Shown: piece by piece, positions 44,690 through 56,400 of the stretch
Layout of the letters: every line of letters starts with the position of its first letter
How positions within the stretch are numbered: the first letter of the stretch is position 1
The notes under the pieces: model-generated
Told to the model about the DNA's origin: nothing
Databases searched by the model: none
The model's input: the letters and a program-made list of their open reading frames with translations, nothing else
Program-made: the position numbers and the translations under genes
Source: Methanosphaera stadtmanae
GTDB lineage: Archaea > Methanobacteriota > Methanobacteria > Methanobacteriales > Methanobacteriaceae
Length of the DNA stretch: 64,000 bases
Direction of reading: 5' to 3'
Assembly (NCBI GenBank): GCA_015062825.1
Contig: SUTR01000005.1
Coordinates: 1 to 64,000, forward strand

Positions 44690-46366
44690 TTATTCATTCT
44701 TTAATTTTTCTTCATCAGCAAGTCTGATTTTCTTACGCATTATTTTACCACTGATAGTTTTTGGTAGACTATCAACATATTCTATTGCACGTGGATATTT
44801 ATATGGTGCTGTTACATGTTTTACATGGTTTTGTATATCTTTTGTTAGTTCTTCTGATTCCTCATATCCTTCTGAGAGAACTATTGTTGCTTTTACAATC
44901 TGTCCTCTTATTGGATGAGGTATACCTGTTACTGCACAGTCAAGTACTGCAGAGTGGGATAACAATGCACTTTCAACTTCATATGGTCCTATCTTGTATC
45001 CTGAACTTTTAATTACATCATCAATTCTTCCCTTATACCAGTAGTAGCCATCTTCATCTTTCCATGCAGAATCTCCAGTATGATAATATCCATCATAGAT
45101 TGTTTCATTTGTTTTTTCTTCATTGTTATAATATCCCTTAAACAATCCTAATGGATAACCTTCGGATATGTCAAATACTATTTCTCCTTCTTCTCCAACA
45201 TCACATTCCATTCCTTCAGAATTTAATAGTTTAATATCAAATAATGGTGCTGGTTTTCCCATTGACCCTAATTTAATATCCATCCATGGGAAGTTTGCTA
45301 TTGTAGCTACAGTCTCTGTTTGTCCAAATGATTCCCTTATTTCAAGTCCTGTTAAGTCCCGGAATTTATAGAATACTTCATCATTTAATGGTTCACCTGC
45401 AGTTGATACATGCTTTAATGATGAAAAATCCAAATCATCAATGTTTTCTTTTATGAAGAATCTGTACATTGTTGGTGGACAGCAGAGTGTTGTTATGTTA
45501 TGATCCAATGCACGACTTAATACATCAAATGGATGGAATCTGTCATAATCATATATGTATATTCCAGAACCAGAAATCCATGGACCATATATTTCACCCC
45601 ATAATGCCTTTCCCCATCCTGTATCAGCGATGGTATAATGAAGACCATCCTCTACTACCTGATGCCAGTAGTGGCTTGTTACTATGTGTGCTAATGGATA
45701 TCCAAAACTGTGTTTTATCATCTTCGGCTGACCGGTTGATCCTGATGAGAAGAACAGTACTGATGTATCTTCTACTGAATCATCATCATATACTGGTCTT
45801 TTAAAGTCATCGGATGCATGACGTACCTCTGTTCTTAAGTCATACCATCCCTCTAATTCTTTGTATCCTACATATATTTTATTTAAGTGTATGCCCAAGT
45901 CTTTCTCTACTTGTGCATAATTTTCAGGAACTCCATCCTCTCTTATTACAATTACAGTATTTATACCACCTACTTTTATTCGGTATTCTATGTCTTCAGG
46001 TTTTAGCATGTGAGTTGCAGGTACTGCTATTGCTTTTATTTTATGCAGTGCTAACATGCAATACCAGAAGTCATATCTGCTTTTTAGTGTTAATAGTACA
46101 CGATCTCCCTTTTTTATTCCTATGGATGTGAAGAAGTTTGCTGCTTTATCACTGAAATATTTAAGATCTTTAAATGTGAATACTTTTTCTACTTTTTCAT
46201 CACACCATGAAAGTGCCACCTTGTCTGGTTGTTCTTTTGCATATACATCTACAATATCATATGCAAAGTTAAAGTCCTCAGGAACATTTATTTTTAGGTT
46301 TTCATAGAAGTCTTCATATGATTCAAATTCTGTTCTTTCCACATATCTTTCTAATAATGAAGTCAT
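44690..46366 (-). CDS. AMP-forming acyl-CoA synthetase
   Basis: [70 protein letters not shown]. Confidence 0.92.
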   Translation of the reverse strand: MTSLLERYVERTEFESYEDFYENLKINVPEDFNFAYDIVDVYAKEQPDKVALSWCDEKVEKVFTFKDLKYFSDKAANFFTSIGIKKGDRVLLTLKSRYDFWYCMLALHKIKAIAVPATHMLKPEDIEYRIKVGGINTVIVIREDGVPENYAQVEKDLGIHLNKIYVGYKELEGWYDLRTEVRHASDDFKRPVYDDDSVEDTSVLFFSSGSTGQPKMIKHSFGYPLAHIVTSHYWHQVVEDGLHYTIADTGWGKALWGEIYGPWISGSGIYIYDYDRFHPFDVLSRALDHNITTLCCPPTMYRFFIKENIDDLDFSSLKHVSTAGEPLNDEVFYKFRDLTGLEIRESFGQTETVATIANFPWMDIKLGSMGKPAPLFDIKLLNSEGMECDVGEEGEIVFDISEGYPLGLFKGYYNNEEKTNETIYDGYYHTGDSAWKDEDGYYWYKGRIDDVIKSSGYKIGPYEVESALLSHSAVLDCAVTGIPHPIRGQIVKATIVLSEGYEESEELTKDIQNHVKHVTAPYKYPRAIEYVDSLPKTISGKIMRKKIRLADEEKLKNE

Positions 46367-46376
46367 TTACCCACCT

Positions 46377-46934
46377 TTATAATTTTAGTACATCTAGGAA
46401 TTTTACTTTCTTATCTCCTAATGCTACCATAGAATGTTTGTGTAATGAGTCAAAGTATATTGAATCTCCTTCTTCCAAGTCAATAATGTTGTCCTTAATG
46501 TAGATTCTTAATTTTCCTTCCAGTACATATACAAATTCGTATCCTTTATGGTAGTTTGGTTCTGGTATGTAATTGTCATCACGTGGCATTACAGTTACTA
46601 TGAATGGTTCCATTTCCTTATGTGCAAAATTTGATGCTAGATTTTCATAGTCATATGCTTCACGACGATCGATTCTTACTCCCTTGTCTTTTCTGGTTAC
46701 TGCAAATGCACTCATTCTTGTGTCTTCACCTGTTAATAATAGACTTGTATCTACTTCAAATATCTGTGATGCCTCATATAGTATGCTTGCTGGAATATCT
46801 ATTTCTCCTGATTCATATTTTTGATAGATTTCAACTGGTACATCTAATTTTTGAGCCATATCCTGTAGGCTAATTTCACATACTTCTCTCATATCTTTTA
46901 CTCTGCTTGCTATCTCTAGTTGAATATTTGTCAT
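46377..46934 (-). CDS. XRE-family regulator with C-terminal cupin domain
   Basis: HTH ISLQDMAQKLDVPVEIYQKYESGEIDIP; cupin YEFVYVLEGKLRIYI...LEEGDSIYFDSLHKH. Confidence 0.9.
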   Translation of the reverse strand: MTNIQLEIASRVKDMREVCEISLQDMAQKLDVPVEIYQKYESGEIDIPASILYEASQIFEVDTSLLLTGEDTRMSAFAVTRKDKGVRIDRREAYDYENLASNFAHKEMEPFIVTVMPRDDNYIPEPNYHKGYEFVYVLEGKLRIYIKDNIIDLEEGDSIYFDSLHKHSMVALGDKKVKFLDVLKL

Positions 46935-47218
46935 AATTTACTCCCATTTTGTTTTTCTGATTTAATTATAATAATTTTTATGATAAAAAAAGAATTAATT
47001 CATCGATTATATTATTTATTATATTATAATTTTTGTTTAACCTGATATTAATATTTACAATTTTAAAAAAATAGCTTGTAAAGAAATATTATAGTGACTG
47101 TTGTATTAATAATGAAAAAAGAAGGTTATTTATAGTGTTCAATATGTTAGGTTAAGTCTTGTTTAATAAAATAGGATTATTAATAATAGTGCTCTTTAGA
47201 GCTAAAAAAAGGTTAAGA

Positions 47219-47245
47219 ATAGATATGATGAAAGATCATATCTAT
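47219..47245 (-). terminator. Hairpin downstream of adhesin-like gene
   Basis: atagatatgat-gaaag-atcatatctat, 11-bp stem; a second hairpin ctgcata-gtt-tatgcag abuts the stop codon. Confidence 0.5.
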
Positions 47246-47257
47246 AATCTGCATAGT

Positions 47258-50200
47258 TTATGCAGTTATGTTTAATGTTTTTATATCTTCAATTTTAATG
47301 TCAGATGATATATAGGTTGCAGTTATTGTATATTCTTTTGCTTTGTATGAGGATGGAATTGTATAACTATCAATTATTGCCATTCCATTTACAACTTTAG
47401 CATATATAACTTTACCATTTGCATCTTTAACTGTTTTACCATTAATCTTAAAGACTACTTTACCAGTGTTGACCGGTTCAGTTCCTGCATTTATTGTAGC
47501 ATTTAATGAAATTGTACTGCCTGCTGTTGCAGTTATGTCATTGGTTGTAATTGTAGGTTGTGGTTGTACTATTGTAATATTGTATTTATCACTGGTCATG
47601 GAAGATATTTCTGCACATCCAGTGTATGATGCAGTTATTGTTGTGTTTTCTTTGTTCCATGAATCTGGTACTGTGAAGTCATCAATTATTGCTGTTCCAT
47701 TTACTACTTTAGCATAGATTACTTTTCCATTTGCATCTTTAAGTGATTTACCATTGACTTTAAATACTACTTTTCCTTTGTTAAGGATTTCTACAATTTC
47801 TGAACCTTGATATATGGTTGCTTTTAATTGTGTTGTTTGACCAATAGTGAATGTTGTTGTGTCAACTGTTATCATTACTGGTAATTCAACAACTTTTATT
47901 GTGTTTGTTGCATTGCTGTCTGCATATTTTTCTGATTGATTAAATGTTGCAGTTATTGTTGTGTCAAGTTCTTCATCGAATGTGTATGTTATTGTTGCTT
48001 GTGAGTTTTCTACATTTGCTGTTGCAAGTACTGTTCCATCTTCTAAGGTTAATGTTACTTTTCCTTCATTTACTGTACTGTCATCAGCAGCATTTATTGT
48101 AACGGTTATTGTTACTTGTGTACGTGCAATTGTATCAATTGCATTTAATACTACTGTTGTATCTACAATTGCATTTATGTTTTGACCAGTAGTGTCTTCT
48201 GATGCAAAGTAGTTATTTGTTTCTTCAAATGCTGCGGTAACTGTATGTTCACCAGCTGTTGTTACTGTGTATTTTGCTGTGTATGTACCATCATCATTAT
48301 CAGTTATATCTGATAAAATTGCTTCACCATCAACTTTAATTATGATTGTTTGACCTGTTAATCCTGCATTATTATATGAATCATTTAATTCAACATTTAT
48401 TGTGATTTCATCATTTACTTTTACAGGAGTTGTTATTGGTTGAACTGTTATTGTTGTAGGAGTTTTTACTGTGAATTCTACTACATTGCTTGTTTTGTTT
48501 TCAAGATAGTAATCTTGACCAGCATATTCTGCTGTTACATTATATAATCCATTAGCTGTTGTCAAGTAGGAGTATGTGAATATTCCTTGATCATCTGTTG
48601 TGATTTCTGCATTTACTGCTTCACCATTAATGTATAAGGTAATATCCTGTGCTGCTATTGGATTATCATTAGCATCAGTTAATTTACCAGTTATTTCTAC
48701 ATTTGTACCGATAGTTACTGGACTTGTTATTTCATCAACTACTATTTTTGTAGAAGTGACAACAACTACATCTTGTGAGCTGGAAGCACTACCAAGATAG
48801 AATCCATTATCTTCAAATACTGCTGAGATAGGAATTACTCCAACAGTTGTGGTTTCATAATCATATGTGAATGTACCATCATCAGATGTCTGAGCAGTTT
48901 CTGTAGTTTCACCTAATTTAATTGATACGTTTTGACCTGCAAGAGCATTGCCTTGTACATCTGTAAGTTTACCGGTAACTGTTACTTTATCACCAACATT
49001 TACAGGAGTTGTAATAGCCTCAAGTGTAATTTGTGTATCAGCTTTTACAGTTACAGTTATATTACCATAACTTAATGAATATACTTCATCACCATCAAAT
49101 ACTGCAGTTATAAGGTTTTCACCAATAGTTTCTGGTGTAAATACGTATGTGAATTTACCTTCACTATCAGTAGTTACAGTACTTTCAGCTTCACCAACTG
49201 TGAATTTAATTTCTTTGTCTGCTACACCATTACCATTAGCATCTTTTAATGTACCGTTTAATTCAACAGCACCGTCACCAACTTTAACAATAAATCCTTC
49301 ATCTAATTCATCAAATGCTAATGTGGTAGCACTGGTTACTGTTACATTTATTGATGCTTCATTACTGTCAAGGTAATAATCATTAGCATTGAATTTAGCA
49401 GATACTGCAATTTTACCTGGTGCTGTTGGTGTGTAGGTGTATGTGAATTTACCTTCACTATCTGTAGCATCAGATTCAAATGATTCTTCACCAATTGTAA
49501 TTGTTACTTTCTGGTTTTCTACAGGAACATTATCTCCATAGGTTAAAGTACCAGTTATTGTAGTTTCTTCATTTACTTTTGCATTTGTTATTTCATCAAG
49601 TGTTATGGTTGTTGCTACTTTATTTGTTACATTTACTGTGTTTGATTTGTTTGCAATGTAATGTTCATCATCTAATTCGGCATATATACTGATTATTCCA
49701 GGATTATTTGCTGTGAATGTGTATGTGAATTTACCTTCTGAGTCAGTTGCTTCACTCATACCCATTAATTCATCATTGACATAGATATTTACTTGTTTAT
49801 CTGATATTCCGTTATTGTTACTGGTTAATGTACCGGTTACTGTTATAGGTGTGCTTTCATATACTTCTTTGTCTGTTGAGATAACTATTTCAGCTTGGAT
49901 TTTGTAGTCTAATTCTTTTTCTTCAGATATGAATGTGTAGTAATGATCAGATGATATGAGTTCAAGTTTTATAGTTGTATTTTTTGCCTGTGTTTGTGTG
50001 ATTGTAAAATTGAATTTACCATTTGTTTCTACTGGATATTCTCCTATTTCTACATCATCAACATATACTTTAACTGTGTCATTTCGATAAGATTTATAGA
50101 GGTAATCATATACTTCTCCTGTAATAGTGGTTTCTTCCCCAACTATTAGATATTCAGGATAGTCCATTACGAAATGTGTTAAGACATAACCTTCATCTAC

Positions 50201-52801
50201 AAATACTCCATTGATAGTATTGTTATCTCTTGTTACATTTACATCATCACTAGGATTATGTGAAATTACAGTATCTTTATCTATATATTGTGAATCAATA
50301 GTTATATTTGAATTTGTTAATGATACATTTGCTTTGACAGGTGATGCTATTGCACCTTTATTAATTGTACTTCCTTCACCATGGAATATAACTGTATTGT
50401 TGACAAATTCTGATTCGTCAATTGTTAATTTACCATTGAAAAAGTAAATTGCTCCACCGTAAAACTCTGCATTGTTATTTGTGAAAGTTGTCTGATTGAT
50501 TGTTAAATCGTTGTAAGAATATACTGCTCCACCTACATCTGCTTGGTTATTAGTTAAAGTTGAATTGTCTACTGTAACTATTGCATCAGTATTACTAAAT
50601 ACAGCTCCACCATCTTCAGCAGAATTATTTGTGAACTTTGAACTGTCTACTGTAACTTTTACACTAGTATCACCATATACAGCTCCACCCTTATTAGCAG
50701 AATTATTTGTGAATTCACTGTTATTTATTGAAACATCAACTTTTGTATAAATTGCACCACCAGTTTTATTTGCAGAGTTATTTGTGAATTTTGAATTGTT
50801 CACATTTAAAGTTACATCCTCACTATGAATTGCACCACCAGTGTTATTAGCAGAGTTATTTGTGAATTCAGAGTTGTCAATATATGTTTCATCTACTGCG
50901 AAGATTGCACCTGCATCATTATTTGCATAATTGTTGATAAATTTTGAATTATTTACTGTTAATGGACCAAATGCATTAATTGCTCCACCTTCCCATTGAA
51001 CAGAATTGTTGATAAATTTTGAATTATCAATTTTTGTATTTGCATGGGAATAAATTGCGCCACCAGCACCACATTCATTATTATTGGTGAAGTTTGAATT
51101 ATTGACTGTTAACTGACCTTCCTGAATATATATTGATCCGCCATTCTTTGCAGATTGGTTATTGAATGTTGAACTATCAATTATTGTTGTACTTTCAGCA
51201 TAAACTGCAGCTCCTGAAGGAGCATAGTTATCCATAAATTTGGAGTTGTTAACAGATAACGGACCATAGGATAATATTGCTCCACCCATTACTGTTGATG
51301 AAATATTTTTGAATTTTGAATTGTTTATTGTAATTTCTGCATCATTGTCTCCATATATAGCTCCACCCCAATCACCAGATATGTTTTCAAAGTTAGAGTT
51401 ATCTATAGTTGCTGTTGCATATGTTAGGAAAATTCCAGTACCACTATTTCTTCCAAGATCATCTTCAGTTTCTGCAGTATTTTCAATACCTTTTTGATTG
51501 GTGAAATTAGTATTGTTTATTGTTATTTGATTGTTATAAGAGTATATTGCTCCTCCGCTTAATGCAGTGGTATTATTGAAATTTGAATTATCTATTAATG
51601 CTGTATGGTATGCTATATACAATGCTCCACCTTGTGAATCATCAGGAGAATAATGATTAGTGAAATTGGAATTGTTTAAAATGAATAGATAATCACTATC
51701 TTGATCGGATTCTACATAAATTGCAGCACCAGCTCCATTATCATATCTACCATTATCTTCAAATGAGGATAAATCTACAGTTAAATCACCCTTAGAATAA
51801 ATTGCTCCACCTAGAAATCCAAGATTATTTTTAAAGGTAGATTTATTTATAGTTAAATCAGACTTGGAGTAAATTGCTCCACCCCAATAATATGCATCAT
51901 TACCTATGAAAGTGGAGTCAATTATCATTGCTTCTGCATTTTCTGCATAAATAGCAGCTCCACCATTTTCCCCATTATTAATATAACCATTTTCAAATGT
52001 AGAGTTTTCTACATACAAATAACCATCATTTATTCTGATGGATCCACCAGAAAATGCTACCCAGCTTCCAGTGAAATATGAATTAGTTACCGTGAGATCA
52101 TTATTGGTAAATATTACACCACCATTTCCAGCATTAGCCTTATTGTCCTTAAAGGTACAATTGGTGAAAGTGACCTCAGAACTACCTCCATTTATTACTC
52201 CACCTTGATAATCAGCCTGACATTCAATAAATGTTGAGTTTTCAAGGATTATTTCTCCACTAGTTATTGAAAATACTCCACCATCACCTGAAGTTTTACA
52301 ATTTTGTACTGTAATATTTGCTATGGTTAATATTAACCCATTATTTCCACCGTTCATCCATTGTTTACTATCACCGTTTAATGTTGCACCATTACCATTG
52401 ATTGTTATTGTTACTGGTTTATTTATGGATATAGTATCGGTTATGGTATATGTGTTTTCAGGATTTAACTTGAATGTTGCTTCATCATCATATTCTAATG
52501 CATCTATTCCTGATTTTAATGAATCATAGTCATTAACTATTATTTCATCTTCTGTTTTTATATTTTTAGCTGTTTTATCCAGCTTTGAATTTACTTCCTT
52601 ATTTGTATTATTTGTTGTTTTGTCAATTGTTTGTTGTGTTTCCTTTGATACTTGTATTGGTTCGGTTATTGGATTGTCTGCATTGTTTACAACTTGTGTT
52701 GTAGTTGTGTCTGTCGTGTTATCCGTTGCATATAGTATCGAACTTGTTAATAATGTAAATAATAATACAATAAAGAAGAATACATATTTCTTCTTGATCA
52801 T
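47258..52801 (-). CDS. Adhesin-like protein: signal peptide, right-handed beta-helix repeats, Ig-like (Big) repeats
   Basis: Signal-like KKKYVFFFIVLLFTLLTSSILYA; repeated NNSxFTNNSAxxxGGAIY; repeated TITGxLTDxxGxPVxxxxVxxxV; terminal KVVFKVNGKxxKDANGKVIYAKVVNG pair. Confidence 0.9.
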   Translation of the reverse strand: MIKKKYVFFFIVLLFTLLTSSILYATDNTTDTTTTQVVNNADNPITEPIQVSKETQQTIDKTTNNTNKEVNSKLDKTAKNIKTEDEIIVNDYDSLKSGIDALEYDDEATFKLNPENTYTITDTISINKPVTITINGNGATLNGDSKQWMNGGNNGLILTIANITVQNCKTSGDGGVFSITSGEIILENSTFIECQADYQGGVINGGSSEVTFTNCTFKDNKANAGNGGVIFTNNDLTVTNSYFTGSWVAFSGGSIRINDGYLYVENSTFENGYINNGENGGAAIYAENAEAMIIDSTFIGNDAYYWGGAIYSKSDLTINKSTFKNNLGFLGGAIYSKGDLTVDLSSFEDNGRYDNGAGAAIYVESDQDSDYLFILNNSNFTNHYSPDDSQGGALYIAYHTALIDNSNFNNTTALSGGAIYSYNNQITINNTNFTNQKGIENTAETEDDLGRNSGTGIFLTYATATIDNSNFENISGDWGGAIYGDNDAEITINNSKFKNISSTVMGGAILSYGPLSVNNSKFMDNYAPSGAAVYAESTTIIDSSTFNNQSAKNGGSIYIQEGQLTVNNSNFTNNNECGAGGAIYSHANTKIDNSKFINNSVQWEGGAINAFGPLTVNNSKFINNYANNDAGAIFAVDETYIDNSEFTNNSANNTGGAIHSEDVTLNVNNSKFTNNSANKTGGAIYTKVDVSINNSEFTNNSANKGGAVYGDTSVKVTVDSSKFTNNSAEDGGAVFSNTDAIVTVDNSTLTNNQADVGGAVYSYNDLTINQTTFTNNNAEFYGGAIYFFNGKLTIDESEFVNNTVIFHGEGSTINKGAIASPVKANVSLTNSNITIDSQYIDKDTVISHNPSDDVNVTRDNNTINGVFVDEGYVLTHFVMDYPEYLIVGEETTITGEVYDYLYKSYRNDTVKVYVDDVEIGEYPVETNGKFNFTITQTQAKNTTIKLELISSDHYYTFISEEKELDYKIQAEIVISTDKEVYESTPITVTGTLTSNNNGISDKQVNIYVNDELMGMSEATDSEGKFTYTFTANNPGIISIYAELDDEHYIANKSNTVNVTNKVATTITLDEITNAKVNEETTITGTLTYGDNVPVENQKVTITIGEESFESDATDSEGKFTYTYTPTAPGKIAVSAKFNANDYYLDSNEASINVTVTSATTLAFDELDEGFIVKVGDGAVELNGTLKDANGNGVADKEIKFTVGEAESTVTTDSEGKFTYVFTPETIGENLITAVFDGDEVYSLSYGNITVTVKADTQITLEAITTPVNVGDKVTVTGKLTDVQGNALAGQNVSIKLGETTETAQTSDDGTFTYDYETTTVGVIPISAVFEDNGFYLGSASSSQDVVVVTSTKIVVDEITSPVTIGTNVEITGKLTDANDNPIAAQDITLYINGEAVNAEITTDDQGIFTYSYLTTANGLYNVTAEYAGQDYYLENKTSNVVEFTVKTPTTITVQPITTPVKVNDEITINVELNDSYNNAGLTGQTIIIKVDGEAILSDITDNDDGTYTAKYTVTTAGEHTVTAAFEETNNYFASEDTTGQNINAIVDTTVVLNAIDTIARTQVTITVTINAADDSTVNEGKVTLTLEDGTVLATANVENSQATITYTFDEELDTTITATFNQSEKYADSNATNTIKVVELPVMITVDTTTFTIGQTTQLKATIYQGSEIVEILNKGKVVFKVNGKSLKDANGKVIYAKVVNGTAIIDDFTVPDSWNKENTTITASYTGCAEISSMTSDKYNITIVQPQPTITTNDITATAGSTISLNATINAGTEPVNTGKVVFKINGKTVKDANGKVIYAKVVNGMAIIDSYTIPSSYKAKEYTITATYISSDIKIEDIKTLNITA

Positions 52802-53452
52802 AAAATTCTTTCCATTTGTTTAATTTTTTCTACCGTGTGATATAATTTATCAAATATTTTATTTCTTCTAGAAATTTTTTAATATTTGTTTCCATAATTA
52901 AAAATTGTTATATAAAAATAAAATATTAATGTCTTTAAATTTATTTTTAACAATTGTTAAATTATAGAATTATAAACTAACACCACTAATTTATGATTTG
53001 TCAATAGAAATATATAATTTAATGGGATTTTATATTTAATTACAGTTTAAAAGAGTTATGGATTAATTCAATTTAAATTAGAAATATTCTTATTAAATTG
53101 TTTTAATGTTTATTTTTAACGTTTAACTTCATATTTATTCCGTGTAAAATGTTAGAAGTCTTTGATTAATGTTTTAATTTCTTGTTAACTCCTTATTTTT
53201 AGTATCATATTTTGTTTGATTTTTTGTTTGAGGATTATTGTTGACATTTCAAGATAATAAGAATATAAATAATTAGAACATGCTTTCATATTTATATTAC
53301 TTGAATTTAGGAGGTTTTTATAATATTATAAATTCAACAAATTGAAATTTAATTATGAAATAATCTATTTAAAAGTAGTTTAAGTAAGAATTAAGATTAA
53401 ATTAATTAATTTGAAAAAAATAAAAAAAAGAAAAAAAGGGTAGTTTGAAATA

Positions 53453-56400
53453 TTAGTCTACAACATCAGTTATTCCTGCATCCATGACAGGTTCATCAAA
53501 TCCAACGGGGTTATCGGTGTGAACATCTTCACCAGTTGCGGGTATGTTTTCTTCACCTGTATAACCATCATCTGCTCTGACTTGGATGTAGTTAGGAATA
53601 TAATCTGTATCGTCATATTCTAATACTATTTGACCATTTTCATCAAAGTGTATATTTTCTTCACCTAAAATGGCGACTAAATCTTCAAAAGTGATATTTC
53701 CATTCAAATATAGAATATATATGTATAGTTTATATTTGAAGTTATCATAACTATATGTCTTATACGTTGTTACAGAATGCGTAACTGGTCTTGAATAGTG
53801 ATATGTTTTAGTTTTTGGAACAGTGATTGTTTGTGTCCTGTTTTTTGTTACTGTTTTCTGTTCAATTTCAGTATAAGTTTCATTTTTATACTTTGTTATT
53901 GTAACAGGTTCTGTTATAGTACTTGTTTCATTCCTGTATTTAGTTACATTTCTGTATCTGGTTTCAGGTTCAATAACTGTCCTAGTCTTAGTAACATTTC
54001 GATATTTTGTTACAGGTTCAACAACTGTCCTAGTCTTAGTCACATTTCTGTATCTAACCTCAGGAACTGAAATTGACCTATACTTAGTAACATTACGATA
54101 TCCTATTTCAGGTTCAACAACTGTCCTAGTCTTAGTCACATTTCTGTATCTAACCTCAGGAACTGAAATTGTTCTAGTCTTTGTTACATTTCGATATTTT
54201 GTTACAGGTTCAACAACTGTTCTATATTTTGTAACATTTCGATATTTTGTTACAGGTTCAACAACTGTCCTAGTCTTAGTCACATTTCTAAATCTAGTTT
54301 CTGGAACTATGACAGTTCTATTTTTTGTAACATTTCTATACATTACCACTGGTTCAACTACTGTTTTATACTTTGTTACATTACGATATTTAATTACTGG
54401 TTCTCCAATAACTATATATTTTGTAACATTTCTGTATCTGACCTCTGGTACGCTAATTGTTCTATTTTTAACAATTTTTTCTGTTTCATTGTATGGTTCA
54501 ACAATTGTTCTGTTGACTATATATGGTTCTTCGACTGTATAATTGATTACTCGTGTAACATTTTCAGTGTACTCTTCTACTTCAGTATAAGGAACTTTTT
54601 TAGTTACATTTTCAATATACTCCTCTACATCAGTATAAGGAACAGTCTTATTCACATAAACAGTATACTCCTCTACATCAGTATAAGGAACAGTCTTATT
54701 CACATAAACAGTATACTCCTCTACATCAGTATAAGGAACAGTCTTATTCACATAAACAGTATACTCCTCTACATCAGTATAAGGAACTGTTTTAGTTACA
54801 TTCTCAACATATTCTTCTACTTCAGTATAAGGAACAGTCTTAGTCACATTAACAACATACTCTTCTTCAACGATATAAGGAACAGTGACTGTAATATTTC
54901 TTGTTACATTAACTGTTTCATTATATGGTACTTCACGAGTATGTTCAACAGTTACATTAACTGTTTCATTGTATGGAACTATTATCTCTTCTGTATCATT
55001 ATACTCAACGGTTTCATCATATTCTTCTAATTCAGTAATGTTTTCAACAAAACTTTCTGTTATGTTTTCTACAGTACTTTCATTTTTAAGTACGAATCCC
55101 CATGCGAATTCAAATGGAAGAGGATATAAATATATACCAAATGTTCTCTGATAGTCTTGATCAGCTACATATTTGTTAGGATGACTGTATGCAAAGTAGT
55201 AATTATATAGGGTATTGTCTACTACTACAGTTCCATTATTTGCTGGTACATGTCCTGCTTCAACTAATTCTATTGTTTCATTTACAAATTCACTTATTGG
55301 ATGACTATTTCCATCCGCATCTATAATTGATTTATCATACCATGAATCTGATTGATCCCTGTAGGAAAAATCAGTAAATCCATATATTACATTTTGTTTT
55401 TGAATATCTTCGGTGAAATTCTGAGTATCACCCAAGTGAGTAATTATGAATGTTTTAAGATATTTTACAACATCTTCTGACGTATATGCATTATCTCTTG
55501 TCTGGTTAGATGTTGTATCTCCGTACATTTCCCTATCATATATTACAGTATCAATAGGTGCGGCCCTATTTTTATCAATACAATATGCCATGTATCCATC
55601 TTCATAGTAAATAGGAATTCCACTAGATATTACAGATACATTTGTGTTAATTAAATGTTTAACTACTTCATGTATTGTTACTGTTGTATTATGTGGGAAT
55701 TCTTCCGTATGATTATAACCTGTAGTATTATGATTTTCTAAAATAACTTCAATATCATGTTCATGATATTCTGTTGCTATTTTATAACTTTTAGATGCAG
55801 AATTTTTAGCAATCTTCTGATTATTGCTTGTTTTTGCAATATTTTGATCAGGTAATTTTTCCACTACATTATATGTGAATTCTTCACTTGCAGAGTTATA
55901 ATTACCATCTTCAACATATGAAAGTTTGCCTGCGAATTTTCCTAATTTTTTCTGTACTGCACTATAATTGAAGTATCCTTCTGATACAGTAGTAATTGTC
56001 ACGTTATTATTGTTTATAGTTAACAATAATTTAGCATTTTCAATTGCATGTCCTTCATTATCCAAGAGTATTCCAGTGATTGTTAATTTATCATTGAGTT
56101 CTACATCTTTTTGACTTTGAGTCATGATGATTACTGCATCTTTTTTGTTAAAGCTAAATCTTACATTTTTACTGCATGGTTCATATGCATTATTTCCATT
56201 GAATTTAACAGTTACGTTGTTTAATCCTCGAATTGTAGCATGATGTGTGTAATGGAATTCATTTGTTGATTCGACTCTTAATGTATGTTTTTGACCATTA
56301 ATTATCAAGTCAACATATGCATTTTTAACTTTTTGACCATTAGCATCAGTTAATTTACCACTTATTTCTATGAAATCATTTACTTCAGGATTGTTCTTAT

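Noticed and set aside
44761-46503. + strand ORFs opposite the acyl-CoA synthetase and XRE-cupin genes
   Set aside because: Antisense shadows with hydrophobic low-complexity translation; sense genes have clear family motifs.
47466-52823. Many ORFs of 60-85 aa on the + strand inside the 47258-52801 adhesin gene
   Set aside because: Antisense shadows of low-complexity repeats (Ser/Thr/Val-rich translations); no independent ribosome sites or recognisable families.
53495-53530. IPATG taken as a sortase signal
   Set aside because: No downstream hydrophobic helix and basic tail, so not accepted as a sortase site; kept only as an anchoring question.
54548-54883. Regular 48-bp repeats considered as a CRISPR array
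   Set aside because: Units are contiguous with no unique spacers and lie in frame within a long ORF.
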